From positions 3,596,001 through 3,660,000 of the forward strand of contig NZ_CP020562.1 in NCBI RefSeq assembly GCF_002082565.1: 64,000 nucleotides of DNA, given 5' to 3'. Below, one piece after another: positions 25,507 to 34,604 of this stretch. A program made the position numbers and the translations under genes. Within the stretch, counting starts at the first letter, position 1, and each line of letters begins with the position of its first letter. The notes under the pieces are model-generated. The model did no database searches. It had not been told where the DNA came from and saw only the letters and a list, made by a program, of their open reading frames with translations. The stretch is from Halomonas sp. GT. GTDB lineage: Bacteria > Pseudomonadota > Gammaproteobacteria > Pseudomonadales > Halomonadaceae.

Positions 25507-25520
25507 GGAATGTATATTCT
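25507..25520. promoter_or_regulatory. Candidate inositol-regulon operator, before the NCS1 permease
   Basis: GGAA-TGTATA-TTCT has the RGAA-N6-TTCY form with A/T-rich centre shared by six promoters of this island. It lies 72 bp upstream of the permease start. A lone half-site (ATTCCAT) follows at 25545. Confidence 0.5.
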
Positions 25521-25572
25521 ATAATATTTAATATCAAATATTTAATTCCATACTTTGGTCGACCTCTAATCG

Positions 25573-26565
25573 TTAAACCCACCTCAGTGCGACTGGCATA
25601 CAGGCCTGAAGCGATTCGGTGGCAGCATCAGCAATACGTTGGGCACGTAGTGCTGCATCGGCATTTGGGAAATCAACCAGTTCGCCATTAAGCCTTCGTA
25701 AAAAGGTGTCTAGCGCTTCGTAGAACGTAGATTCAATGCGCTTGAGCCAGTCAGCATGCAGACCATCATTGGTCTGCTTATCCCCTTTGTAGATTGAAAG
25801 ATGGCGATGGGGCTGACGCCGCGATTCTGCCATTCCCTCAGCCCCAAACAGCTCTACGCGCTCGTCATAGCCGTAGCCAGTGCGCCGCGTGCAATCGATC
25901 TGTACCAGAGCACCGGAGGCCATGCGCAGTGTGGCAATGGAGGTGTCCACATCACCGGCTTCCCCTATGCGCGGGTCAGAAAGTGCCTCTCCCATAACAT
26001 GCACCTCTACCGGCAAATCCTCGGTGAGCCAGCAGAGCAAGTCGAAAAAGTGAATGGCCTGATCACGCATCTGTCCGCCAGACGCTCCAATATAGGCCAT
26101 CAGCGGGGTTTCCTGGGAGCGACAGGTCATCTGCACCAGCTCGATTTTGCCCAGCTCGCCTCTGGCCACCACTTCTTTTAGGGCTGCATGGCTGGGGTCA
26201 AAGCGACGGTTAAAGCCAATCATCAATAGTACGCCTGCCTCGCGAACGGCAGTAACCGCCTGCTCGGCCCTGCGAGTATCCAGGTCGATAGGCTTTTCAC
26301 AATAGATTGCTTTGCCAGCCCGGGCTCCCTGCTCGACGAAGTCGGCATGAGTTGGGGTCGATGAGGCGATCAGCACGGCATCAATATCGGCGGTGAACAC
26401 GTCTTCGATAGCGAAAGCCTGAGCGCCATACTCAGCCGCCAGTACCTGGGCTTTAGCTAAATCGATATCTGCCACAACATCGAGCGACACCTTAGGGTGA
26501 CGAAACAGGTTGCGAGCATGCAGCGAGCCGATGAGCCCAGCACCAATAAGAGCAAAGCGTTGCAT
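25573..26565 (-). CDS. iolG: myo-inositol 2-dehydrogenase (Gfo/Idh/MocA family)
   Basis: A 330-residue NAD-dependent dehydrogenase. The N-terminal Rossmann motif is ALIGAGLIGSLHARNL; the catalytic Lys lies in YCEKPIDLD (near residue 95); the catalytic DxxxH pair is in MRDQAIHFFDLLCWL, the DxxIH form found in IolG. It oxidises myo-inositol to 2-keto-myo-inositol (scyllo-inosose), the first step of inositol use. Length and motifs fit IolG best among the four family members in this island. It is the last of a run of minus-strand genes and is followed by the NCS1 permease. Confidence 0.85.
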   Translation of the reverse strand: MQRFALIGAGLIGSLHARNLFRHPKVSLDVVADIDLAKAQVLAAEYGAQAFAIEDVFTADIDAVLIASSTPTHADFVEQGARAGKAIYCEKPIDLDTRRAEQAVTAVREAGVLLMIGFNRRFDPSHAALKEVVARGELGKIELVQMTCRSQETPLMAYIGASGGQMRDQAIHFFDLLCWLTEDLPVEVHVMGEALSDPRIGEAGDVDTSIATLRMASGALVQIDCTRRTGYGYDERVELFGAEGMAESRRQPHRHLSIYKGDKQTNDGLHADWLKRIESTFYEALDTFLRRLNGELVDFPNADAALRAQRIADAATESLQACMPVALRWV

Positions 26566-26579
26566 AAGTGTACCTCTTG

Positions 26580-26672
26580 TTTTTCAAGTTCAGGGATTTC
26601 AAGGCCAAGCTTTCCAAGGCTAGGGTCTTTTAGAATCTAAGCTTCCAAGTCTCTGTTTATACAAGGCTAGAA
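26580..26672. repeat. Degenerate repeat of about 16 bp between two dehydrogenase genes
   Basis: About five or six worn units built around TTTCAAGGCTAGGG follow each other (TTTTTCAAGTTCAGGG, ATTTCAAGGCCAAGC, TTTCCAAGGCTAGGGT, TTCCAAGTCTCTG, ATACAAGGCTAGAA). They fill nearly all of the 101-bp gap between iolG and the next dehydrogenase gene. The period wavers between 15 and 16 bases. Confidence 0.45.
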
Positions 26673-27824
26673 CGCGATGGTGACCCACTGGCCTTGTATG
26701 TTGTGAGAGGTGTAAACGGCCTTAACAAAGCGTACGCCCAAGAGTCCATCACGGCTGTTTGGCAGCGGTCGATGTTGGCAGGCGGCCTGGCCGGTATCGC
26801 GATAGCGCTCGATAACATCGGCAATATCGCTATAAAGATTGACAAAGGACTCGATAAACCCTTCAGGGTGGCCCAGCCCTATCCGCGTCAACCGGGCTTG
26901 GTCATCGCTTTGGCTATCATGCCCCTGCACGCGGGTTTCACGCCGGCCATCGGGGTATTTCAAGATGAGGTAATGCGGATCCATCTGGCACCACTCCAGA
27001 GACGCTTTTTCACCGAACAGGCGGAAACGTAAACCGTGCTCGTGCCCCGTGGCGGCCATGCTGACCCACAGTGACCCACGTGCGCCATTGGCCAGACGTA
27101 CCTGGATCTGCGCATCGTCGAAGACCCGCCGCCCCGGCACGCAGGTGCTAAGTTCTGCGGCCACCTCGGTGACTTCCTGACCGCTGACAAACCGTAGCAG
27201 TTGGTGGGCATGGGTACCCAGATCAGAAATCAGGCTGGTAGTGCCGGCCTGAGCCGGGTCGAGACGCCACGCTGCCTGCTTGTTACTTGCATCGTCCTCT
27301 ACTTTTACCCATGCCCAGCCGGAGGCGTGCTCCACCATGGCGATACGCAACTCGCCAAGCACCCCTTCGCGTACCAAGTGTGCCGCTTCGCGCACCATGG
27401 CGTAGGCACTGTAGTTATGGGTTAAGGCGAAAACCAACCCGCTTGCTTCGGCCAGAGCGTGCAGGCGTTCCGCCTCACCCAGATCACCCGTCATGGGTTT
27501 ATCGCAAATCACGTGAATGCCTGCTTCCAGAAAGGCGCGCGCCACCGGGTAGTGACTGTCGTTGGGCGTGACGATCACCACCGCCACGATGCCTTCTGCC
27601 CGAGCACTCTCTTTCTCCGCCATCTGCGCATAATCTTTATAGACACGATCAGGGTCGATCCCCAGCGTTGTCGCGGTCTGGTGAGACTTCTCCAGTGAAC
27701 GTGAGAAAGCGCCGGCCACCAAGTCATAACGGTCGTCCATCCGCATGCCCATTCGGTGCGCTTTGGCAATACCCGCGCCAGGGCCACCGCCGATCATACC
27801 AACGCGTATTTTTGTTGATGCCAT
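26667..27824 (-). CDS. Gfo/Idh/MocA-family oxidoreductase, inositol-island paralogue
   Basis: A 385-residue protein with a Rossmann motif (MIGGGPGAGIAKAHRMG) and a C-terminal alpha/beta domain. Two features set it apart from IolG: the usual EKP is CDKPMTGDL, and the catalytic pair is SDLGTHAHQLL, the DLGxH form. The clade includes dehydrogenases for inositol stereoisomers and methylated or amino sugars, so a role in an unusual inositol (scyllo-, chiro- or methyl-inositol) is plausible but unproven. It lies 35 bp after the next Gfo/Idh gene in the same operon. Confidence 0.85.
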   Translation of the reverse strand: MASTKIRVGMIGGGPGAGIAKAHRMGMRMDDRYDLVAGAFSRSLEKSHQTATTLGIDPDRVYKDYAQMAEKESARAEGIVAVVIVTPNDSHYPVARAFLEAGIHVICDKPMTGDLGEAERLHALAEASGLVFALTHNYSAYAMVREAAHLVREGVLGELRIAMVEHASGWAWVKVEDDASNKQAAWRLDPAQAGTTSLISDLGTHAHQLLRFVSGQEVTEVAAELSTCVPGRRVFDDAQIQVRLANGARGSLWVSMAATGHEHGLRFRLFGEKASLEWCQMDPHYLILKYPDGRRETRVQGHDSQSDDQARLTRIGLGHPEGFIESFVNLYSDIADVIERYRDTGQAACQHRPLPNSRDGLLGVRFVKAVYTSHNIQGQWVTIAF

Positions 27825-27858
27825 GTTGCTCTCCTTATCGCCAGGGCGTCTTTAGGGT

Positions 27859-29022
27859 TTAGATGCGTACCCACTGACGGCTATGGGCGGACTCATCCAT
27901 GGCGGTGATGATGCGCTGATTGGCGCGGCCAAAGGCAAAGTTGGGAAAGCAGTCGTCGTGGTTCGCGATACCCTGGATCAAGTCGTGCACCTCGATCACT
28001 TTGGCGTCGAAAAAGCCGAGCCCTCCACCGGCGAAGTCAAAGCCAAAGAAGGCGCGGTACTGCGGCACCTGGGAACCGGCCAGCAGGGTTTTGAAACCGC
28101 GGTCATGCTTATCGTCATTAAAGCGGTATACCTGCAGCTCGTTAAACCGCTCACCATCCATATATAGCGTGCCCTCTGTACCGGAAATCTCCCAATACAC
28201 GCCAAACACTCGGCCAGCCGCGAGGCGTGAACTTTCAATCACCCCGGCCGCGCCTGAAGTAAACTTAACCAGCGCCTGGGTCTGATCATCGTTTTCCACT
28301 CGGCGCATTTCTGCGTTTTTATCGACCTTGCTGGCATAACCAGCATCGCTGGTCGGCACTGGGCGCTCGGTAATTTGCGTCTGCGCTTGGCAGTTAACCT
28401 CTTGCAGATCGTCCATTAAAAACTGTGCCACGCTAATAATATGTGCGCCTAGATCCCCTAGCGCGCCGGTTCCCGCGCCTTCACGAGAGCAGCGCCACGA
28501 CCAGGGCAGACCCAAATCATTAAAGAAGCCCTGATCAAACGTCCCTCTGAACCGAATGGGGCGGCCAATTTCACCGGCATCAATCAACTGCTTGGCCAAC
28601 AGCGCGGCCGGTGTTTTGATGTTGTTAAAGGCCACCATGGTTTTCACACCCGCCCGCTCGGCCGCCTCGTGCATTTCGCGAGCCTGGTCATCACTCATGG
28701 AGAGCGGTTTCTCACAGTAGACATGCTTGCCTGCAACGATAGCGGCCAGCGCCATTTCATGGTGCAACGCGTTGGGGGAGGTAATATCGACCACATCCAC
28801 ATGGGGGTCATCAATGAGCTGGCGCCAATCTCCGTAACCTTTCTCGAAACCGAGACGTTCCCGTGCGGCTTCAGCCACGTCTGCCCCTTTATCAGCAATC
28901 GCATATAGCCGTGGCGTTAATGGAAGGTCACGGTAGAGCATCCCCGCGCGGTGATAGGCGTCTGCATGCGCTTGGCCCATAAAACCGCTGCCGATCAAGC
29001 CAATATTGAGCGTCTTAGCCAT
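27859..29022 (-). CDS. Gfo/Idh/MocA-family oxidoreductase, second paralogue
   Basis: A 387-residue protein: Rossmann motif GLIGSGFMGQAHADAY, catalytic Lys in YCEKPLSMS, catalytic pair in LGDLGAHIISVAQFL (DLGxH form). The start is set at the ATG at 29022 (MAKTLNIG), which has a CAGGAGAC ribosome binding site; an upstream in-frame start would add a tail unlike the family. It probably oxidises a hydroxyl of an inositol isomer or a sugar derivative, feeding products to the neighbouring TIM-barrel isomerases and dehydratases. The precise substrate is not readable from sequence. Confidence 0.85.
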   Translation of the reverse strand: MAKTLNIGLIGSGFMGQAHADAYHRAGMLYRDLPLTPRLYAIADKGADVAEAARERLGFEKGYGDWRQLIDDPHVDVVDITSPNALHHEMALAAIVAGKHVYCEKPLSMSDDQAREMHEAAERAGVKTMVAFNNIKTPAALLAKQLIDAGEIGRPIRFRGTFDQGFFNDLGLPWSWRCSREGAGTGALGDLGAHIISVAQFLMDDLQEVNCQAQTQITERPVPTSDAGYASKVDKNAEMRRVENDDQTQALVKFTSGAAGVIESSRLAAGRVFGVYWEISGTEGTLYMDGERFNELQVYRFNDDKHDRGFKTLLAGSQVPQYRAFFGFDFAGGGLGFFDAKVIEVHDLIQGIANHDDCFPNFAFGRANQRIITAMDESAHSRQWVRI

Positions 29023-29092
29023 GATAAAGTCTCCTGAAGGTAGTCGTGAGCGCCGCTTTTTGCACTCCGCTAAGAGGTGGTGATGCACTGAG

Positions 29093-30011
29093 TCAGCGGT
29101 TTTCAAACAGCTGTGCCATATGGCGATAAGCAATACCGGCCATCTCTTTTGGGGGTGCTTTACGCGGGTCTTGCTCTGCCTCCACGATCAGCCAGCCTTG
29201 ATAATCAGTGTTGGTGGCAAACTCAATCAGGGGCGAAAAATCCAGGTAGCCATCACCCGGCACGGTGAACATGCCATCGCGCACGCCTTGGTTGAAGCTG
29301 ATGTCCTCGCGGCGCACTCGGGCCATGACATCACCCCGGATGTCTTTACAGTGCAGATGATTGATACGCTTGCCATGGCGTGCCAGCAGACCTGCCATAT
29401 CCCCCCCCGGCTACCACATGGCCTGCATCGAACAGCAGCCCCACTGCCTCGCCCGTATGAGCCATTAGCAAGTCAATCTCGGCTTCATTTTCCACCACCA
29501 TCATCAGATGGGCGTGATAACTCAGCGCAATGCCATGGCGCACTTTAAGCGCCTCGGCAAAGCGCGTCAGACGCTCGCCATAGGCCGACCAATCGTCTTT
29601 TGCTACGCTCGGCGTTTTCGACAGCGGCGCGTCGAATGGCGTATCACCCGGCATCAGGCCACACTCGCCATACACCATCACCTGGGCACCGCAAGCAGCC
29701 AGCAGCTCTGCATGCTCGGCCACCACCGCCAGTTCTGACTCGACATCGCGTTCGGCTAAAAACCCGGAGTACCAACCGCTCGCCAGAGCCAAGTCGTGCT
29801 CCGCCAATAACGGTTTGAGCACTGATGGGGCGCGGGGGAACTTGCGGCCCATTTCGACCCCTTGGTAACCGCAGGCAGCGGCCTCGTGCAGGAATGTCTC
29901 GACAGGGGTATCGTCACCAAACTCGGTGATCACATCGTTTGTCCAACTTAGCGGATTAATGCCTAACCGCAGCTGATGGGGTGCCAGTAGGTTAGCTGTC
30001 GTATTGGCCAT
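29093..30011 (-). pseudogene. iolE-like inosose dehydratase gene, broken by a frameshift
   Basis: Two reading frames together make one TIM-barrel protein of about 305 residues that parallels the intact IolE at 31748-32647. The N-terminal part (ATG 30011, MANTTANLLAPHQLRLGINP) runs to about LFDAGHVVAGGG. There the frame changes at a run of eight C on the plus strand (29401-29408; G on the coding strand), and the C-terminal part continues DMAGLLARHGKRINHLHCKD to the stop at 29093. Seven G would restore an AGGD junction matching AAGGD in the intact paralogue. So a one-base gain in a homopolymer is the break: a real mutation, a slippage (phase-variable) site, or a sequencing error. If functional it would dehydrate scyllo-inosose or an isomer. 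Confidence 0.85.
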
Positions 30012-30164
30012 GTTGACCTCTTTTCGCTGTTGTTTGAGCGCTTTAATTATCGACGGCACGCTCGGTAGACGGCCCACCCTGTCCCGCTGGGAACGGATCG
30101 AGCAAACGAGTGCTGCCGAGGAGGGTTGGCTTATGAGGGGTGAGAGGACTCGGTTCATTTGCAG

Positions 30165-30217
30165 GCACCGGCGCCCTAGCCGCCGGTGCTGTCAGAATAA
30201 CGTCAGGTGTTATTGAC
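30165..30217 (-). terminator. Two consecutive hairpins after iolA
   Basis: GTCAGAATAAC-GTCAGGT-GTTATTGAC (30191-30217) and GCACCGGCG-CCCTAGC-CGCCGGTGC (30165-30189) follow directly after the iolA stop on the minus strand. Neither has a U tract. They may end or stabilise the iolC-iolD-iolE-iolA messenger and lower expression of the genes beyond. Confidence 0.45.
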
Positions 30218-30219
30218 GC

Positions 30220-31722
30220 TTAAAGCGTAGGCATCGTGAAGTGGTTAGTCTCTTCGCGAATACCGCTGGGCCAGCGCTGGGTAATTGTCTTCATGCGTGT
30301 ATAGAAGCGGACGCCATCGGGGCCATGCATATGTAGCGGGCCAAACAGTGAGCGCTTCCAGCCACCAAAGCTATGAAACGCCATAGGAACCGGAATAGGC
30401 ACGTTGACGCCGACCATCCCGACCTGAATTTGCTCACAGTACTGGCGGGCTGCATCGCCGTCACGGGTAAAGATCGCCGTGCCGTTACCATACTCATGGG
30501 CATTGATCATGCTCACCGCTTCATCGAAGCTGGCCACGCGAGCAATCGCCAGCACCGGACCAAAGATCTCTTCAGAGTGAATTCGCATGCTCGGTTTAAC
30601 GTGATCAAACAGCGTACCGCCAATAAAGAAGCCGTCGCCAGCGCCATCCACCGCCGTTTCGCGGCCATCTACCACCAACTCAGCCCCTTCATCTACGCCG
30701 GCTTGGATATAACCTTTTACTTTCTCCAGATGCTCCCGGGTCACCAACGGGCCCATATCATTATCGGGGCCATCGACTAAACCAGGGCCGACTCTTAGGT
30801 TAGCCAGCTCTGCCTCAAGCTTTTCACGCAGCCGATTGGCGGTCTCTTCGCCAACGGGCACGGCCACCGAAATCGCCATGCAGCGCTCGCCCGCTGAGCC
30901 ATAAGCAGCGCCCATTAACGCGCTAACCGCTTGGTCGAGATCCGCGTCAGGCATGATGACCATATGGTTTTTGGCACCACCCAGTGCCTGAACGCGCTTA
31001 CCATGGGCGGAGGCGGTGGCATAGATATACTCGGCAATGGGCGTGGAGCCCACAAAACTTACTGCCTGGACACGCTCATCGGTCAGCAATACATCTACCG
31101 ATTCTTTATCACCGTTTATCACATTGAAGACGCCATCTGGCAGGCCCGCTTCTTTCAGCAGTTCGGCTAAGCGCATGGGCGTTGAGGGATCTTTCTCCGA
31201 GGGCTTCATGATAAAGGTGTTGCCACACGCCAACGCGATGGGGAACATCCACATAGGCACCATCGCCGGAAAGTTAAACGGCGAAATACCGGCACACACC
31301 CCCAGCGACTGCATCATAGAGTAGCTATCGACGCCTGTGCCCACGTTCATGGAGTGTTCGCCCTTTTGCAGGTGGGGAATGCCACAGGCAAACTCAACCA
31401 CTTCTAGGCCACGGGTCACTTCGCCTTTGGCATCCGAAAACACTTTGCCATGTTCGCTTGAGATCAGACGAGCCAGTTCATCGGTATGCTCTTCTACCAG
31501 GGCCTTGAACTTGAAAAGAATACGGGAACGTTTCAGCGGCGATATTTTTGACCAGGTGGCAAAGGCTTCATCCGCAATGCGCACGGCTTCCCGAGTTTCA
31601 TCAGCGGATGAAAGCGCCACTTGCTGGCTCTGCTCTCCGGTCGCGGGATTATAGACAGTCGCAGTGCGTCCGCTTTGGCTCGCAACGGCTTGGCCATTGA
31701 TAAAATTACCTAAGATACTCAT
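30220..31722 (-). CDS. iolA: Methylmalonate-semialdehyde dehydrogenase, CoA-acylating
   Basis: A 500-residue aldehyde dehydrogenase of the MmsA/IolA type: SPFNFPAMVPMWMFPIALA, the NAD-binding FVGSTPIAEYIY segment, and the catalytic Cys in GSAGERCMAIS (near residue 285). The usual catalytic Glu is replaced by the ALGGAKNHM segment, as in CoA-dependent members. It converts malonate semialdehyde, the last inositol intermediate, to acetyl-CoA and CO2. It lies 25 bp after iolE in one operon. It could also serve valine breakdown (mmsA), but the setting favours inositol. Confidence 0.92.
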   Translation of the reverse strand: MSILGNFINGQAVASQSGRTATVYNPATGEQSQQVALSSADETREAVRIADEAFATWSKISPLKRSRILFKFKALVEEHTDELARLISSEHGKVFSDAKGEVTRGLEVVEFACGIPHLQKGEHSMNVGTGVDSYSMMQSLGVCAGISPFNFPAMVPMWMFPIALACGNTFIMKPSEKDPSTPMRLAELLKEAGLPDGVFNVINGDKESVDVLLTDERVQAVSFVGSTPIAEYIYATASAHGKRVQALGGAKNHMVIMPDADLDQAVSALMGAAYGSAGERCMAISVAVPVGEETANRLREKLEAELANLRVGPGLVDGPDNDMGPLVTREHLEKVKGYIQAGVDEGAELVVDGRETAVDGAGDGFFIGGTLFDHVKPSMRIHSEEIFGPVLAIARVASFDEAVSMINAHEYGNGTAIFTRDGDAARQYCEQIQVGMVGVNVPIPVPMAFHSFGGWKRSLFGPLHMHGPDGVRFYTRMKTITQRWPSGIREETNHFTMPTL

Positions 31723-31747
31723 TGATGCCTTCCTTTTGGTATTCGGG

Positions 31748-32647
31748 TTACGCGTCCACAGTCAAACGGGCTTCCGCTAAGAAGCGGCGTAAATTGTCAT
31801 GCCCTAAGCAGGCGTAGGTTAGTGGATGCGACACTGCAGGATCTTGCTCTGCTTCCACCACCACCCAGCCTGAATAGTCACTCTCTCGAAGCCCTTCAAA
31901 TAAGGTGGTGTAGTCGATATAGCCATCCCCTGGCACAGTGAACATGCCGTTCAAAACGCCATCAAGAAAACTGAGATCCCGATTACGCACATCCGCCAGT
32001 ACGTCTTTGCGGATATCTTTGCAGTGCACATGATTGATGCGATCCGAGTACTTCCTCTGCAATAAAACCGGATCGCCGCCCGCCGCCACTAGGTGTCCAG
32101 TATCCAGTAGCAGCCCAACCGAGGGAGAGGCTTCGGCCATCAGCCGATCAATCTCATCAGGCGTTTCAATCACTGTGCCCAAGTGGTAGTGGTAGGCGAT
32201 TTGCACCCCCTGCTCCAGGCAGTAATCAGCTACCTGATTAAGTCGTGGTATAAATGTCTTCCACCCTTCCTCACTCATGCGCGGCGAGTGAGAAAGAGGC
32301 GTTTCACGCTCGCCGTGTACGCAGTGGGTCACTTCACAGAACACCATGACGTTGGCACCCAGCGATTTGAGCAGGTGCAGGTGCGGCTTGAGCGCTTCAA
32401 TCTCGTCCTCGGCACTGCGGGTTAATAATTCGCTGCTGTACCAGCCTGAGACTAACGAGAGACCGTGCTTCTCAAGAATGGGCCCAAGTTTTTCAGGCAC
32501 CCGGGGGAACTTATGGCCTAGCTCGAAGCCCGAAAAACCTGCCTGCTTACCTTCGGCAAGGCATGTATCCAACGGCGTATCACCGCCTAGCGCGGGCATA
32601 TCATCGTTAGTCCAGGTCAGTGGGTTAATACCGAGTCTTACGCTCAT
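31748..32647 (-). CDS. iolE: Inosose dehydratase
   Basis: A 299-residue TIM-barrel protein of the xylose-isomerase-like family. It begins VRLGINPLTWTNDDMP, as IolE proteins do, and carries metal-site segments: VFCEV, IAYHYHLGTVIE, LLDTGHLVAAGGD, NHVHCKD and VVVEAEQDP. It removes water from 2-keto-myo-inositol to give 3D-trihydroxycyclohexane-1,2-dione. It is complete, unlike the broken paralogue at 29093-30011, so this copy likely carries the pathway. It sits between iolD and iolA in the operon. Confidence 0.92.
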   Translation of the reverse strand: MSVRLGINPLTWTNDDMPALGGDTPLDTCLAEGKQAGFSGFELGHKFPRVPEKLGPILEKHGLSLVSGWYSSELLTRSAEDEIEALKPHLHLLKSLGANVMVFCEVTHCVHGERETPLSHSPRMSEEGWKTFIPRLNQVADYCLEQGVQIAYHYHLGTVIETPDEIDRLMAEASPSVGLLLDTGHLVAAGGDPVLLQRKYSDRINHVHCKDIRKDVLADVRNRDLSFLDGVLNGMFTVPGDGYIDYTTLFEGLRESDYSGWVVVEAEQDPAVSHPLTYACLGHDNLRRFLAEARLTVDA

Positions 32648-32702
32648 GGCGGTCTCCGTTACTGTTGTTATTTAAAGTTCAAAATAAGTAGGTGCTAAAG
32701 CC

Positions 32703-34553
32703 TTAAAGATTCTGGAATTGGCGCGCTTTGTACGTCTCATAGCGTTCGCGTGCCGTATTCACTTCGGCGCGTTCGGAAACCTCTGGCACCGCCACGTCCC
32801 ACCAGGCACCACCGTCTTGGGTATCGGTCGAGCCATCGGTATCGATAGCAATCACGTAACTACGGTCAGCGGCCTTGGCACGCTCAAGTGCTTGTTCTAA
32901 TTCCTGGATATTGCCGACCTGCTCGCTGAGTGCGCCCAGTGCGGCCGCATGCGCTGCGAAGTCTGTCTTGGGGGCGCCTTCGTCAACGCTCAAGCAATCC
33001 TCCAGCATGTTGTTAAAGCCGGGCCCACCGCAGAACTGCTGCAGACGATGGATACAGCCATAGCCGCGGTTATCCAGCACCACGGCGATGATCTTGTGAC
33101 CCAACATGACGGAGGTGGCGATTTCCGAGTTGAGCATCAGGTAAGAGCCATCGCCCACCATCACAAACACTTCGGAGTCGGGTTTAGCCATCTTGACACC
33201 AACACCGCCAGCTAACTCGTAGCCCATGCAGGAGTAGCCGTACTCCATGTGATAACCGCGATCAAATCGCGTGCGCCAGAGTTTTTGCAGCTCACCCGGC
33301 AAGCCACCCGCCGCGCACACCACGATGTCGCGCTCGCCTGCCGCGCGGTTAACAGCGCCGACCACTTCTGCATCGCAGGGTAGATTGGTTCCTCGGTCGG
33401 TGGTCACCTTATCGACGGTCTGGTTCCAATCAGCGCGAAGTCCAGCGGCTTGCTCAATCCAGCTATCCTCTGGCTGCCAACCCTTGAGCTCAGTAATCAG
33501 CTCCTCAAGGGTCAGCTTGGCATCGCCTACCAGCGCCTGCCCCTTGTGCTTAACCGCATCGAAAGAGGCCACATTGATGCTTAGCAGCTTGGCATTCGGG
33601 TTAATCATGGCGCGCGAGCCAGAGGCGAAATCCCCCAGCCGGGTACCAACGGCAATAATCAGATCCGCCTCGGCCGCCAAGGCATTGGCAGCCGCGCCGC
33701 CGGTGACGCCAATTGTGCCGACGTTCTGGGTGTGATCCCACGGTAGCACCCCTTTGCCCGCCTGGGTCTCTCCGACAGGTAGCTGGTAGCGAGAAACCCA
33801 CGCATCAAGGGCGGTTATAGCCCCTGAGTAGTGCACGCCGCCCCCTGCCACCACCAGTGGCTTTTTAGCCTGGCAGATAAGCTGAACCGCACTCTCCAAC
33901 TCATGGCGATCTGCTGGCTGGCGACGCAGCCGGTGTACTTTCTCGGCAAAGAAGTGCTCGGGATAATCAAAGGCGAACGTTTGGATATCCTGAGGCAGCG
34001 CCAGCGTAACCGGCCCGCACTCTACCGGATCTGTTAGTACTCGCACCGCTTGGGGCAGGGATGTGAGCAACTGCTCGGGGCGGGTAATACGGTCAAAAAA
34101 GCGGCTGACCGGTTTGAAACAATCATTAGAGGTCAGCGTGTGATCGTGAAAGTTTTCCACCTGTTGAAGAACCGGGTCAGGCATGCGCGTGGCAAACGTA
34201 TCTCCAGGCAGAAATAGCACCGGCAGGCGATTGACATGCGCCACCGCCGCCGCTGTCACCATATTGGTAGCGCCAGGGCCAGCAGAGGCAGTGCAGGCCA
34301 TTACCTGCTGACGGTTTAGCGTCTTGGAGTAGGCAATGGCGGCGTGGGCCATCCCTTGCTCGTTATGAGCGCGATAGGTGGGGAGTTGCTCCCGCGCCTG
34401 ATAGAGCGCTTCGCCCAACCCGGCGACATTACCGTGACCAAAAATGGCCCAAACTCCCGGAAAGAGCGGTTTAATCTCGCCCTCAATGTCTACTTTCTGG
34501 GCCAGCATATAGCGCACGACCGCTTGCGCCATGGTGAGTCGAATCGTGTTCAT
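32703..34553 (-). CDS. iolD: 3D-trihydroxycyclohexane-1,2-dione acylhydrolase
   Basis: A 616-residue thiamine-diphosphate enzyme: an N-terminal domain with the FPGVWAIFGHGNVAGLGEAL region and catalytic HNEQGMAHAAIAYSK, a central domain, and a C-terminal ThDP/Mg site, GDGSYLMLNSEIATSV and LDNRGYGCIHRLQ. It hydrolyses the ring of 3D-trihydroxycyclohexane-1,2-dione to 5-deoxy-D-glucuronate, opening the inositol ring. Length is as expected for IolD. It follows iolC by 51 bp. Confidence 0.93.
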   Translation of the reverse strand: MNTIRLTMAQAVVRYMLAQKVDIEGEIKPLFPGVWAIFGHGNVAGLGEALYQAREQLPTYRAHNEQGMAHAAIAYSKTLNRQQVMACTASAGPGATNMVTAAAVAHVNRLPVLFLPGDTFATRMPDPVLQQVENFHDHTLTSNDCFKPVSRFFDRITRPEQLLTSLPQAVRVLTDPVECGPVTLALPQDIQTFAFDYPEHFFAEKVHRLRRQPADRHELESAVQLICQAKKPLVVAGGGVHYSGAITALDAWVSRYQLPVGETQAGKGVLPWDHTQNVGTIGVTGGAAANALAAEADLIIAVGTRLGDFASGSRAMINPNAKLLSINVASFDAVKHKGQALVGDAKLTLEELITELKGWQPEDSWIEQAAGLRADWNQTVDKVTTDRGTNLPCDAEVVGAVNRAAGERDIVVCAAGGLPGELQKLWRTRFDRGYHMEYGYSCMGYELAGGVGVKMAKPDSEVFVMVGDGSYLMLNSEIATSVMLGHKIIAVVLDNRGYGCIHRLQQFCGGPGFNNMLEDCLSVDEGAPKTDFAAHAAALGALSEQVGNIQELEQALERAKAADRSYVIAIDTDGSTDTQDGGAWWDVAVPEVSERAEVNTARERYETYKARQFQNL

Positions 34554-34565
34554 AGCCTTGTCACT

Positions 34566-34602
34566 CTTGTCATAAACTGGAATGCACTTGTCATAAAATG
34601 GA
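34566..34602. repeat. 21-bp direct repeat, two partial copies, between iolC and iolD
   Basis: CTTGTCATAAACTGGAATGCA (34566-34586) is followed directly by CTTGTCATAAAATGGACG, and a further CTTGTCA trace lies just before. The copies lie in the 51-bp gap between the iolC stop and the iolD start. Confidence 0.6.
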
Positions 34603-34604
34603 CG

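Noticed and set aside
26667..29022. Two Gfo/Idh genes as a recent duplication
   Set aside because: The two proteins differ in EKP/DKP motif, length and most of the sequence; they are old paralogues, not a fresh copy.
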